From assembly GCA_023213235.1 (NCBI GenBank), contig CP096137.1, positions 1,251,587 to 1,315,586 on the forward strand: a stretch of 64,000 nt of DNA, in the 5' to 3' direction. The notes below the pieces were generated by a model. It did not search any database. It saw nothing but the letters and a program-made list of their open reading frames with translations, and had not been told where the DNA came from. Shown here piece after piece: positions 26,016 to 36,100 of the stretch. The position numbers were made by a program, and so were the translations under genes. This stretch comes from Elusimicrobiota bacterium (lineage in GTDB: Bacteria; Elusimicrobiota; Elusimicrobia; UBA1565; UBA9628). The first letter of the stretch is position 1. The number at the start of each line of letters is the position of its first letter.

Positions 26016-26030
26016 TCGACTGTCAGGTTC

Positions 26031-28133
26031 CTAGAACGAATACTTCACCCCGCCTTGGACGAGCCTGGGGCTTCCCGTGAGGATGCCGCGCGTACGGTCC
26101 ACGATGTAATCCCGGTCGAAGAGGTTCTTGACCGCGACGAACACCGTCGTTCTCCAGGACACGATCTCGTAGCTGGCCGCCGTGTTCCAGATCACGTAAG
26201 CGGCCAGCGTGCCGCTCTGGCCGTCCGCCGAGGCGACGCGGGTGTTCGAGAAGTTCGCGAACTGCTCGCCGACGAGCACCGACTCCAGGCTCGCGTCGAA
26301 GCCGCTCCTCTCGCCGCCGAGCGCCGCGGTGAGCAAGTGCTCGGGCGCGTACGGCTGGCGGTTGCCCGCCAGGCTTCCGGCGGCGACCGCCCCGCCGACG
26401 ACTTGAGTGAACGCGGTCGACTGCCTCGCGGTGGGCAGCCAGGTGTAGGCCCCGCGCCCGTAGAGCCCGCTGCCGTGCCGGTAGCGGCCCGCCGCCTCGA
26501 CTCCCTGGAACAGGGCCTCGCCCTGGGACAGAGGCGTCGACCCGCCCGCGATCGAGCCCACCGCGATGAGGCGCCGAAAGTCGTTGCGGAAGTAGGCCGC
26601 GTCGAGGTCCACGCTCTCGGAAGGCTTCCAGCGCACGCCCGCCTCGTAGTTCACCGAATCCTCGGGGCCCACGTCCGTGGCCGTGCCGGCCCCGCCGATG
26701 ATGTCCTCGGTGCGCGGCGGCGCGAAGCCGCGGTGAACGCCGGCGAAGAGAGTCGTCGAGTCCGCCGGAGTCCAGGTGACGCCCGCCGCCGGGATCCATC
26801 TCGCCAGCGAGTCCGTGCCGCGTCCGCCCGTAAGCCGGTTGATCCGCTCCGAGTCGATCTGCTCGACGCGAAGGCCGGCGGTCAGGGCCCAAGGGCCGAA
26901 GCCGAAGCGGTTGAGCGCGAAGGCCGAGTGCGCGCGTGTGTTGCGCTCGTTGTCCTCGACCACCGCGCCTGTGCGCGCCGACGGCGAAGTCCCGTTGATC
27001 TGCCGCCGGTCCTGATTCTCGAACTGGGCCTTGAGGCCCGCCTCGAACTCGCTGCGCCCGCCGAGCAGGTCGTAGGGCACGGTCGCGCGCGACTCGACGC
27101 CGTAGGTCTGGTAGTCGCGCAGGCGCCCCTGGATCGAGTTGATCGCGTTCGGGTCGATCCTCTGCCCCGCGGCGCGCGCCGCGGCCACGCCGCCCTGCCC
27201 GTCGGTCGTCGCGCTCGACTGGCGCCACCAGTCGCGGCTGAACCGCGAGTAGTAGAGGCTCGTCACGACCTTGGCCGGTCCGGCGAGCAGCTCGTGGAGG
27301 AGCGAGCCCGCGTAGCGCCGCCCCTCGAACTTGTCGTTGCGAAATGGGTTGTACCGGAACCCGAAGTTGCGGAGTTCGGCCTCGGTCAGGCCGCTGTAGG
27401 TCAAGGTCGAGTCCTCGCTGTAGGCGTTGGCCTTGAGCGTGAGGGTCTGCCGCTCGCTGACCGGCAGGACGACCTTCGCGGTGGCGTCGTTGAGGTAAGA
27501 GTGCGTGTTCTCTCGCGCGCCTTGGCCCTGCTTGCGCGTGAAATCGAACATCGCGCGCTTGCCGGTCACGCGCGCCTTGCCGTCGAAGTAGTCGCGGTTG
27601 CCCCCGGTGAGCGAGACGAAGCCGCCCAGCTCCTCCGTCGGCTGGGGCGTGATGTAGTTCACGACGCCGCCGATGGTCTGCGGGCCGAAGCGTATCTGCC
27701 CGACGCCCTTGAGCACCTCGACGCGCTCGAAGCGGTCGATCGGCGGGTGGTAGTAGCTCGCGTTGTCGCCGTAGGGCGCATAGGCCGCGGGGACGCCGTC
27801 CTCGAGCAAGGTGACCTTGGTCGAACGCGTGGGGTTGAGGCCGCGCAGACCGAGGTTCGGGCGCAGGCCAAAGCCCTCCTCGTCGCGCACGTTGACGCCC
27901 GGGATCCTCCGCAGGATCTCGTTGACCGTGAACGGGCGGCCGTTCTCCATGGTCTTCTTGTCGAGGCTGTGCCCGCTGCCCGGCAGCTTGGAGAGGTTTT
28001 CCGCGCTGCCCACGACCACGATCTCCGGGTATGACGCCGACGCCTGGGCCCGCGCGGCGGGCGCTCCGCCCGTCAGGCCCAGCGCCGCCGCGGCGAACGC
28101 CGCGGCCGTATTCTTCGCTCTCTGAATGATCAT
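26031..28133 (-). CDS. TonB-dependent outer-membrane receptor (FecA-like)
   Basis: The start is ATG 28133, since the upstream 27 codons do not look like a signal; then MIIQRAKNTAAAFAAAALGL. The 700-residue protein has a TonB-box/plug region (YPEIVVVGSAENLSKLPGSG; INDEILRR-type PFTVNEILRRIPGVNVRDEE; GLNPTRSTKVTLLEDGVP) and a 22-strand barrel ending in LVQGGVKYSF. The FecA-type NLGLRGLNP motif suggests a ferric chelate substrate. It is the last gene of the exbB-exbD-tonB operon, 41 bases after tonB. The frame is intact. Confidence 0.85.
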   Translation of the reverse strand: MIIQRAKNTAAAFAAAALGLTGGAPAARAQASASYPEIVVVGSAENLSKLPGSGHSLDKKTMENGRPFTVNEILRRIPGVNVRDEEGFGLRPNLGLRGLNPTRSTKVTLLEDGVPAAYAPYGDNASYYHPPIDRFERVEVLKGVGQIRFGPQTIGGVVNYITPQPTEELGGFVSLTGGNRDYFDGKARVTGKRAMFDFTRKQGQGARENTHSYLNDATAKVVLPVSERQTLTLKANAYSEDSTLTYSGLTEAELRNFGFRYNPFRNDKFEGRRYAGSLLHELLAGPAKVVTSLYYSRFSRDWWRQSSATTDGQGGVAAARAAGQRIDPNAINSIQGRLRDYQTYGVESRATVPYDLLGGRSEFEAGLKAQFENQDRRQINGTSPSARTGAVVEDNERNTRAHSAFALNRFGFGPWALTAGLRVEQIDSERINRLTGGRGTDSLARWIPAAGVTWTPADSTTLFAGVHRGFAPPRTEDIIGGAGTATDVGPEDSVNYEAGVRWKPSESVDLDAAYFRNDFRRLIAVGSIAGGSTPLSQGEALFQGVEAAGRYRHGSGLYGRGAYTWLPTARQSTAFTQVVGGAVAAGSLAGNRQPYAPEHLLTAALGGERSGFDASLESVLVGEQFANFSNTRVASADGQSGTLAAYVIWNTAASYEIVSWRTTVFVAVKNLFDRDYIVDRTRGILTGSPRLVQGGVKYSF

Positions 28134-28174
28134 GCGTCCTCTCCTTTCCCCAGTCTCCACCAAATCTCGTCGCG

Positions 28175-28839
28175 TCAGCGCAGCTCGAAGCGGATCGGCA
28201 AAGTCAGCTTGCACGGGACCGGCCGGCCCTGCGCGTCGAAGGCCGGGCTGAAGACGGCGCGGCGCACGCTCCGAAGGGCGGCGGCGTTGAGCGCGTCATA
28301 GGCGCCCTCGAGCACGCGCGCGTCCGCGACGCGCCCGTCCCGGTCGATGAGCACGGACAAGGTCACGCGCCCATCCTTGCCCTCGCGGCGCGCGACGAGC
28401 GGGTAGTCGCTCGAGGTGATGCGGTTGCGCAGCCAGCGCGGCTGGCGCGCGGCGGTCTCGGCGGGCACGAACTGCCCGTCGCCCTCGCCGCTGCCCCTCC
28501 CCAGCCCCGGCCGACGAGCGGCTCGTCCGCGCAAGGCCCGGCACAGTCGGAGGGCAGGCTGCCCTGGCGGCGGACCTCCTCGGCGGTCTGCGCCGCGAGT
28601 GCCGCGGCCGGCTTGGCGGCAAGGCGCTCGACCCACTCCGGCGCGCGCTTGGCGCCGCGGCCGCCGCCGGCGTTGGACGCGGCGGCGAAGATCGTGGACA
28701 TCGTCAGGTCGAGCTCGGCCACGATCGGCGCGGGCTCGGACCAGGCGAGCCAGCCGTAGAGCCCGGCCCCGACGGCGGCGTGCGCGGCGGCCGAGGCAAG
28801 CGTGCCGGACAGGACGGCGCGGCTGGAGACGGCGCTCAC
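28175..28839 (-). CDS. tonB: TonB-family energy-transducer protein, frame broken once
   Basis: GTG 28839 overlaps the exbD stop by four bases. One N-terminal helix (LSGTLASAAAHAAVGAGLYG), then an unusually short periplasmic linker (EWVERLAAKPAAALAAQTAE). One G is missing near 28495; the repaired frame continues GSGEGDGQFVPAETAARQPR and the TonB C-terminal domain YPLVARREGKDGRVTLSVLI, ALRSVRRAVFSPAF. About 221 residues. It carries energy from ExbBD to the receptor at 26031. The short linker lacks the usual Pro-Glu/Pro-Lys repeats. Confidence 0.8.
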
Positions 28840-29233
28840 CGGCGGGCCGCCAGGGCCACGCGCGTCACGCCCGCGCGCTTGACCGCGTCGAGCGCGGAGA
28901 CCACGGTTTTATAGGGAAGATCCTCGTCCGCGGCCAGCGAGACGCGCACTCCGGGATTGGCCCTGGCCTCGGTCTCGAGGACGGCGCCGAGCGCCGCCAG
29001 ATCGAGCTCGCGCCCGCCCAGGCTCGCGCTCCCGTCGCGACCGAGCGTGACCACGAGGTCCGCGAGCGCCGAAGAGTCGCCGGCGCTCGCCTTGGGCAGG
29101 TTCACCGAGACGCCGGACTCCTGGACGAAGCGGGCCGTGACCATGAATACGATCAGCAGGACCAGCATGATGTCGACGAGGGGGTCACGTTGATGCCCGT
29201 GACCGTGCCGTCGGCGTCGAGGTCGGCATTCAC
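28836..29233 (-). CDS. exbD: ExbD-type biopolymer transport protein, frame broken once
   Basis: GTG 29233 overlaps the exbB stop. It starts NADLDADGTVTGINVTP; one G is missing near 29172, after which LVDIMLVLLIVFMVTARF follows. The membrane helix carries the Asp (LVDIMLVLL) required for proton-driven rotation. About 132 residues. The periplasmic part ends in PYKTVVSALDAVKRAGVTRV. It works with ExbB as the proton channel that powers TonB. Confidence 0.85.
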
Positions 29234-29895
29234 GAGAGCACGCGCTCCAGCGCCGCGCCGCGCGGCGACGGACGCGGGGCCTGGTCGCGCAAATAGACCT
29301 GGAACATGTGGGCCAAGCTCAGCGCGTTCGAGACCGAGCGGCGCAGACGCGTCTGGAAGTAGTTGTTGGCGACGACGGCGGGGATCGCGACGAGGATGCC
29401 GAAGGCGGTCGCGACCAGCGCCGAGGAGACGCCGGACATGACGACCGCCACGCCCGAGCCCCCGGAGACCGCGAGGTCGTTGAAGGCCTTGATGATGCCG
29501 AGCACGGTGCCGAAGAGGCCGATGAACGGGGCGTTGTTGCCGAGCGTGCCCAGGACGATGAGGTTCTCCTCGAGCGCGCCGCGCTCGAGGACGAGGCGCG
29601 CCGTCATCGCCTCCTCGACCGAGGCCGGACCCTTGGCGAAGTTGGCCAGGCCCGCGAGTGCCACGCGCGACTCGACGCCGGCGGTCGCCTGGGCGAGTTG
29701 ACGGGCGCCGGCGAGGTCGCCGCGCTCGATGCGCTCGGCCAGGCCGTCGAGGAAGCGCGCAAAGTCGCAGCGCTCGCGCCGGAAGGCCCGCCAACGCTCG
29801 AACATCACGCCGAACGAAACCACGCTCGCGCCGACTAGCAGCCACAGCACCCACACATCACCCAACAGCGCCAGCTTCTTGAACATCGACTCCAT
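29230..29895 (-). CDS. exbB: ExbB/TolQ/MotA-family proton channel
   Basis: I place the start at ATG 29895 because GGAGG (29904-29908) lies 8 bases upstream; the upstream ATG 29913 has no ribosome site. The 221-residue protein has three helices: LGDVWVLWLLVGASVVSFGV, and in the C-terminal half GTLGNNAPFIGLFGTVLGII and VSSALVATAFGILVAIPAVV, the MotA/TolQ/ExbB signature. First gene of a four-gene operon. The paired 17-base operator sites and a promoter lie directly upstream. Confidence 0.85.
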   Translation of the reverse strand: MESMFKKLALLGDVWVLWLLVGASVVSFGVMFERWRAFRRERCDFARFLDGLAERIERGDLAGARQLAQATAGVESRVALAGLANFAKGPASVEEAMTARLVLERGALEENLIVLGTLGNNAPFIGLFGTVLGIIKAFNDLAVSGGSGVAVVMSGVSSALVATAFGILVAIPAVVANNYFQTRLRRSVSNALSLAHMFQVYLRDQAPRPSPRGAALERVLS

Positions 29896-29917
29896 GTCAA
29901 ACGCCTCCGTCATATTA

Positions 29918-29934
29918 TTGATACCGAGTCTCAA
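29918..29934 (-). promoter_or_regulatory. Operator site 2 of the exbB operon (TTGATAC-N3-GTCTCAA)
   Basis: A 17-base imperfect palindrome with 7-base arms and a 3-base centre. It shares 12 of 17 bases with site 1 at 29961 and lies in the 5' leader of exbB, downstream of the -10 box. The centre-to-centre distance is 43 bases, about four helical turns. Confidence 0.5.
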
Positions 29935-29941
29935 CAGGGAA

Positions 29942-29971
29942 ATTCTAGCACACGTCCTTATTGAAATGCAA
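29942..29971 (-). promoter_or_regulatory. Promoter of the exbB operon
   Basis: On the minus strand TTGCAT (29966-29971) and TAGAAT (29942-29947) have an 18-base spacer. The -35 box lies in the middle of operator site 1, so a bound repressor would block RNA polymerase. Confidence 0.5.
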
Positions 29972-29977
29972 TCTCAA
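29961..29977 (-). promoter_or_regulatory. Operator site 1 of the exbB operon (TTGAGAT-N3-ATTTCAA)
   Basis: A 17-base imperfect palindrome in a local A+T-rich stretch, overlapping the -35 box. A metal-responsive repressor (Fur or DtxR type) is expected for a TonB/receptor operon, but the sequence does not match the classical E. coli Fur box. Confidence 0.5.
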
Positions 29978-30013
29978 CAACGGGACGCGAGGACCTGGAG
30001 GGCTCCGAGGGCC

Positions 30014-30042
30014 TTGAAGTCGTAGGATGGGGGTGTTATAGT
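30014..30042 (+). promoter_or_regulatory. Promoter of the second Cys-rich protein, leaderless layout
   Basis: TTGAAG (30014-30019) and TATAGT (30037-30042) have a 17-base spacer; ATG 30050 follows after 7 bases. This matches the promoter at 6627-6655 base for base in geometry. It points away from the exbB promoter. Confidence 0.55.
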
Positions 30043-30049
30043 ACCGGTG

Positions 30050-30406
30050 ATGAAGCCAGGCGTCATTTTTCGCTGGGCGTTGATCCTGCCGGTCGCCTTC
30101 GGTCTGGCGGCGCAGACGAGCTTTGCCAGCAAGCCCGCGAAGGCGAGGGACTGCTGCACTTCGAGCTGCCCGACCGGCAAGCCGAGCAAGAAGGTTCCCG
30201 ACTGCTGTAAGATCAGCGCTGCTCCGGACCATGCCGCCGTCACCGTCGCGGCGCCGGCCGCTCCGGTTTCCTGCGCCATCCTGCCGTCCACCGTAACACT
30301 GCCGGCTCCGATCGGCACACACGCCGTCGCCTTCAGCGAGGTTTGGTCGCCGCCCGCCCGCGGCTATCTCGCTCCCTCCGGCCTCTCCCCGCCCCGCCTC
30401 GCTTAA
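30050..30406 (+). CDS. Small exported Cys-rich protein preceding cusCBA
   Basis: The 118-residue protein has a signal peptide (MKPGVIFRWALILPVAFGLA) and a Cys-rich stretch DCCTSSCPTGKPSKKVPDCC (about 31-50) plus a later Cys (PVSCAIL). The tail is Ala/Val/Pro-rich like the protein at 6663. GTG 30047 is one codon upstream; with the promoter geometry either could be the first codon of a leaderless transcript. It lies 161 bases before the cusC-like gene. Probable role: periplasmic metal binding or metal-responsive leader peptide. Confidence 0.5.
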   Translation: MKPGVIFRWALILPVAFGLAAQTSFASKPAKARDCCTSSCPTGKPSKKVPDCCKISAAPDHAAVTVAAPAAPVSCAILPSTVTLPAPIGTHAVAFSEVWSPPARGYLAPSGLSPPRLA

Positions 30407-30567
30407 GGCTCCTCACTCGCTCCGCGCGAGTGGTCTTCGTCAGCCGTTGGCCGTTATGTTGCGATCAACAGGCCGTAGTCATCAGACTGAGACGATACCA
30501 TGACCTCGCCGCCAAGCCATTCGGCGCGGTCATTCTAAGTATGATCTTCGAGTAACGCAGGAGAGGC

Positions 30568-31824
30568 ATGCCCTTTAAGATGAGTTGTTCGCTATTTGCC
30601 GCCGTGTTGCTCGCTTGGGCACCCGTCTCTGCGGCCGCCATCGAGTCCGTTTCCTCCGGGACGATCACTTTGAACCAGGTGCTGGAACTGGTCGAGCGCG
30701 ACAACCCCGAGATCCTGGCGGCGCGAAAACGCTGGGCGGCATTTCAGAAGCGCGTGCCCCAGGCCGCGACGCCCGACAAGCCCCGGCTCGACATCGAGAG
30801 GATGTACGTCCCGTCCGGCAGCAGCGTCCTCACCCAGGCGGACGAGAAGAGCCTCGCCATCACCCAGGAGATTCCGTTTCCCACCACGCTCTACCTGCGC
30901 CGCGGCGCGGCGGCCAAGGAGGCGGCGATGGCGGAGCAATCCTACCGCGCCAAGGTGCGCGACGTGCTGGCCCGGACGCGCTCCGCCTACGCCATGCTCT
31001 ACCTCGCCCGCAGGAGCTTCGACATCATCAACGAGAACATCGAGCTCATGCGGCGCTTCGCCAGGGTGGCCGAGTCCAAATACACGGCCGGCCACGCCAG
31101 CCAGTCGGACGCGCTCAAGGCCCAGGTGGAGCTGACCAAGATGCTGAACATGGGCGTGATGCTGGAGCAGGACAGGGAGACCGCCGCGGCCATGCTGAGC
31201 GCGCTCCTCAACCGCGACGCGCGCGAGCCCCTGGGGCTCCCGGCCGAGCCGGCGCTTCCCAAGCCGGAGCAGAGCCTGGAGTCCGTCTCGGCCCTGGCCA
31301 TGGCCGAGCGCCCCGAGCTCAAGGAGGCTCTGCTCAACGTGGAGCGCGCGGGAAAATCACTGGCCATCGCCCGCTCCGAGTATCTCCCGGACTTGATGCT
31401 ACAGTACCGGCAGCGCAACGACCCGATGCGGGGGAGGACTCGCGACGCTGTCCTGGGCCTCTCGATCCCGCTCTGGTTCTGGAAGCCCGCGGCTATGGCG
31501 GCCGAGGCCAAGGCCGAGCGGGAAATGGCCGAGGCGGAACTCGCGGGCATGAAAGCCATGACCTCCGCCGAGGTGAAGACCGCGTGGGTGCGGGCCCAGA
31601 CCGCCCGGCGCTTGGCGGACATCTACCGCACGAGCGTCCTGCCCCAGGCCGACCAGGCCATCCGTGTCGCCGAGGCGGGCTATCAGGCGAACAAGACGAG
31701 CTTCCTTGACCTCCTGGACGCCCAGCGCTCGCTCCTTAGTTTCAGAGTCGAGTATTACCAGTTCCTCGCCGATTACGAGCAGCGCATGGCAGAACTCGAG
31801 CGCGTCGTGGGAAGGGGATTATGA
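30568..31824 (+). CDS. cusC: CusC/TolC-like outer-membrane efflux protein
   Basis: The 418-residue protein has a signal peptide (MPFKMSCSLFAAVLLAWAPV), then helices ITLNQVLELVERDNPEILAA, SAYAMLYLARRSFDIINENI, KYTAGHASQSDALKAQVELT and AEAGYQANKTSFLDLLDAQR, typical of the outer-membrane factor family. AGGAGAGG precedes the ATG. It overlaps cusB by four bases and forms the outer channel of the three-part metal pump with CusB and CusA. Confidence 0.85.
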   Translation: MPFKMSCSLFAAVLLAWAPVSAAAIESVSSGTITLNQVLELVERDNPEILAARKRWAAFQKRVPQAATPDKPRLDIERMYVPSGSSVLTQADEKSLAITQEIPFPTTLYLRRGAAAKEAAMAEQSYRAKVRDVLARTRSAYAMLYLARRSFDIINENIELMRRFARVAESKYTAGHASQSDALKAQVELTKMLNMGVMLEQDRETAAAMLSALLNRDAREPLGLPAEPALPKPEQSLESVSALAMAERPELKEALLNVERAGKSLAIARSEYLPDLMLQYRQRNDPMRGRTRDAVLGLSIPLWFWKPAAMAAEAKAEREMAEAELAGMKAMTSAEVKTAWVRAQTARRLADIYRTSVLPQADQAIRVAEAGYQANKTSFLDLLDAQRSLLSFRVEYYQFLADYEQRMAELERVVGRGL

Positions 31825-33172
31825 ACATGAAGAAAAAATACCTCGCGGCGGCGGCGGCGCTCGCGCTGCTTCTCGCGGCGGGCTGGGGCATCCGAGTCTT
31901 CCGCGCGTCCAGGCTCGCCGGCATGGATCAAGGCGAGCATGCCGTCACCTACTATTGCCCGATGCATCCCAGCTACACGTCGGACAAGCCGGGAGACTGC
32001 CCCATCTGCAACATGAAGCTCGTTCTCATGGAAAAAGGCGGCATGGCCGTGTCCTCGGGCAAGAAGATGTGCTTGCTCCATAAGTGCAAGATGGCCGGCT
32101 GCAAGATGGAGCTCACCTTGAAGCCGGGGGAGACGGTCACCTGCCCGATCTGCGGCACCCACGTCGCCGAGGCCGCCGAGATCGCCAAGGGAAGCATCCT
32201 CTATTACCGCCATCCCATGCGCCCGGAGGTCACCTCCCCGACGCCCAAGAAAGACGAGATGGGCATGGACTACGTCCCCGTCTACGCCGAGGAAGAGCAG
32301 ACGGAAGTCCCGGTCCCCGGACAAGCCACGACGCGCGTCTCGCCCGAAGGCCGGCAGCTCATCGGCATGAAGACGGAGGTCATTGAGAGGCGCGCCCTTG
32401 CCTCAACCGTGCGCGCGAGCGGCCGAGTGGCCTACGACCCCGACCTCTACAACGCGCTCACCGAGTACCGGGAGGCGGTGCGGGCGCGGGATAAGGTCAA
32501 GGACAGCCCCTGGCCGGACGTGCTCGAGCGAGCTGGGGCGCTGGTGCGCGCGTCCTTCCTGCGGCTGCGCCAGATGGGACTATCCGAGGCCCAGATCGAG
32601 GAGTCGGGCCGCTCCGAGCAGTCGCCGACGAACTTGATCCTCGGCGGAGCCGGAGGGGCCGTCTGGGTCTACGCGCAGATCTACGAATACGAGATCGACA
32701 TGGTCCGGCCCGGACAAACGGCCGAGATCACGAGCCCGGCGTTCCGCGGCCGGAAGTTCCGAGGCGTGGTCAAGGCCGTGGACCCGATCCTGTCGGCCGA
32801 AACGCGCTCGCTCAAGGTCCGCATCGAGGTGCCCAACCCCGAGAACCTACTCAAGCTCGAGATGTACGTCAACGCCTTGATCCGGGCCGATCTCGGGACG
32901 AAACTGGCGCTGCCGCAGGCAGCACTCCTGGACACCGGCGAGCGGCAGCTCGTCTTCATCGACCTCGGCGAGGGTCGCATCGAGCCCCGCGAGGTCGGGG
33001 TAGGGCGCGAGGCCGGCGGCTACTACGAACTTCTCTCCGGCGCGCGCGAGGGGAGAAAGTGGTGACCTCGGCCAATTTCCTGATCGACTCGGAATCAAGG
33101 CTCAAATCCGCCGTGCCGGGCGGTAAGGACCAGAAGAAGACGGCTGAGCCGAAACCGGAGCATCGCCACTAG
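31821..33172 (+). CDS. cusB: CusB-like membrane fusion protein with three metal-binding modules, frame broken once
   Basis: An N-terminal helix (AAAAALALLLAAGWGIRVF) is followed by YYCPMHPSYTSDKPGDCPIC (heavy-metal-binding domain), CLLHKCKMAGCKMELTLKPG with CPICGTHV (Cys-rich module), and YYRHPMRPEVTSPTPKKDEM (second such domain), then the periplasmic adaptor body (RVSPEGRQLIGMKTEVIERR). One G is missing near 33052; the repaired end reads KVVTSANFLIDSESRLKSAV and PEHRH. About 450 residues. It delivers Cu(I)/Ag(I) or related cations to CusA. The extra Cys module is unusual. Confidence 0.85.
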
Positions 33173-33180
33173 GAACCCCG

Positions 33181-36100
33181 ATGATCGAAAAAACGATCGC
33201 ATTCTGCGCGAAGAACAAGATCATCGTCCTCGTCCTCGCCGTCTTCGGCGGGCTGGCGGGCTGGCACTATCTCAAGCTTGTCCCTCTCGACGCGATCCCC
33301 GACCTCTCCGACACCCAGGTCATCGTCTACTCGCGCTGGGACCGCAGCCCCGACATCATGGAGGATCAGGTCACTTATCCTATCGTGACCGCGATGCTGG
33401 GGGCGCCCAAGGTCAAGGCCATCCGCGGCTTCTCCGACTTCGGATTCTCCTACGTCTACGTGGTCTTCGAGGATGGGACGGATATCTACTGGGCGCGCAG
33501 CCGCGTGCTCGAGTACCTCTCTAAGATTCAATCAAGGCTCCCCGAGGGGGTGAAGACCGAACTCGGGCCGGACGCGACCGGGGTCGGCTGGGTCTTCCAG
33601 TACGCGCTGGTGGACAAAACCGGACAACATGACTTGGCGCAGATGCGCAGCTTCCAGGATTGGTACCTGCGCTACTGGCTGCAGTCCGTGCCCGGCGTCG
33701 CCGAGGTCGCCTCCATCGGCGGCTTCCAGAAGCAGTATCAGGTGAGCCTCGACCCCAACGCCCTGACCGCCTACAACATCCCTCTCATGAAGGTCGTAGA
33801 CGCCATCCGGGACGGCAACAACGACGTGGGCGGCCGTCTCGTCGAGTTCGCGGGCGCGGAATACATGGTGCGCGGCCGCGGCTACGCCAAGTCGACGGAG
33901 GACATCGAGAAGATCGTGGTCGGCCGGGACATGAAAGGCACGCCGGTCCTGGTGCGCAATCTGGGCCAGGTGCAGCTCGGTCCCGAGATTCGCCGCGGCG
34001 TCTCCGATCTGGACGGGGAAGGCAACGCCGTCGGCGGCATCGTGATCATGCGCCACGGCGAGAACGCGCTCAACGTCATCAAGCGCGTGAAGGCCAAGAT
34101 CGAGGACGTCAAGCCCTCCCTGCCGCCCGGCGTCGAGGTCGTGACCACCTACGACCGCTCGGAGCTGATCAAGGAGGCTATGGGAACCGTCACCGAGGCG
34201 TTGGTCACCGAGATCGTGATCGTCTGCCTCGTCATCATCATATTCCTCCTCCACTTCCCGAGCGCCCTTCTGACCATCACGACGCTCCCGCTGGCCACCT
34301 TGCTCAGCTTCATCCCGATGTACTTCCTCAAGGTGACCTCAAACATCATGTCCATGGGAGGCATCGCCGTGGCCGTGGGCGACATGGTGGACGCCTCGAT
34401 CGTCATGGCCGAGAACGCGCACAAGAAGGTCGAGGAGTGGGACAAGGCCGGCCGCAAGGGCGACATCCAACATGTGCTCATCCGGGCCATGCAGGAGGTG
34501 GGCCCATCCGCGTTCTACTCGTTGATGATCCTCGCCGTGGCGTTTTTGCCCATCTTCGCCCTGCAGGACCAGGCCGGACGCCTCTTCAAGCCGCTCGCCT
34601 ACACGAAGAACCTCTCGCTCGCGATCGCGGCCATCCTTGCCGTGACCGTCGCCCCGGCGGTGCGCCTGTGCTTCACGCGCCTGGACCCCTACGACTTCAA
34701 GCCGCGCTGGTTGGCGAGCCTCGCCACGGCGCTCTTCGTCGGCAAGCTGTATCCCGAGGAGGAGCACCCGATCAGCCGGCCGATGTTCCGCATCTATGGG
34801 CCGGCCGTGGAATGGGTGATCCGTTTCCGAAAACAGGTGATCCTCGGCGCCTTGGCGCTCGTCGCCGTCACCATCCCCGTCTATTTCCAACTCGGCTCCG
34901 AGTTCATGCCGCCGCTCTACGAGGGCACGATCCTCTATATGCCCACCACCTTGCCGGGAATCTCGGTTACCGAGGCGCAGAAGCTTCTCGAGACCCAGGA
35001 CCGCGTGCTCAAGAGCTTCCCGGAGGTCGAGCGCGTGTTCGGCAAGGCCGGCCGCGCCGAGACCTCCACCGACCCGGCGCCCTTCTCCATGATGGAGACG
35101 ACCATCATCTTGAAGCCCAAGGACGCGTGGCGGCCGACGAAACGCTGGTATTCCTCGTGGCTGCCCGAGTTCGCCAAAGCGCCCTTCCGGATGATCTGGC
35201 CGGACCGCATCTCCTACGAGGATCTGCTCGCCGAGATGGACAAGTCTCTGAGATTTCCCGGCATGACCAACGCTTGGACCATGCCGATCAAGGCGCGCAT
35301 CGACATGCTCACGACCGGCGTGCGCACTCCCATCGGGATCAAGGTCTTCGGTCCGGACCTGCAGGAGATCGAGCGACTGGGGACCGAGATCGAGGCGATC
35401 GTAAAAGACATCCCGGGCACCCGCAGCGTCTACGCCGAGCGCACGGCGGGCGGCTACTTCCTGGACTTCAACCTCAACCGCGATCAACTGGCGCGCTACG
35501 GCCTGACGATCAAGGAAGCCGAGATGATCATCATGTCCGCCATCGGCGGCGAGCCGATCACCACCACGGTGGAGGGCCGGGAGCGCTACGGCGTGAGCGT
35601 GCGCTACGCCCGCGAACTGCGCGACTCGCTGCCCAAGCTCCGCCGCGTGCTCGTGCCGACCATGTCCGGGGCGCAGATTCCGCTCGAGCAGCTGGCCGAC
35701 ATCAAGCTACTCACGGGCCCCGCTATGATCCGCGATGAGAATGGGATGCTCGCGGGCTACGTCTATGTGGACATGGCAGGGCGCGATATCGGCCGCTATG
35801 TTAAGGACGCCAAGACCGCGGTTCGAGAGAAGCTCAAGCTCCCGCCCGGCTACTCGCTGTCCTGGAGCGGCCAGTACGAGAACATGCAGGCCATGATGGA
35901 GCGTATGGTCATCGTGCTGCCGGCGACTCTCTTCATCATCATCTTCCTCCTCTACCTCAACACCCGCTCGTGGGTCAAGACGGGCATCGTCCTCACGGCC
36001 GTCCCGTTTTCCGCCATCGGCGCCGTCTGGCTGCTGTGGGCGCTCGATTACAACCTGAGCGTGGCGGTCTGGGCCGGCATCATCGCGCTGCTGGGCCTGG

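Noticed and set aside
26055..28034. 659-residue open frame on the plus strand
   Set aside because: It is antisense to the TonB-dependent receptor, rich in Arg/Ala/Val without domain pattern; a high-GC shadow frame.
30414..30432. Hairpin after the second Cys-rich gene as a terminator
   Set aside because: The stem is only about 7 bases and no T-run follows.
33660..35738. 692-residue open frame inside cusA
   Set aside because: Composition is His/Arg/Pro-rich and lacks any motif; cusA in the other frame is full length and clearly coding.
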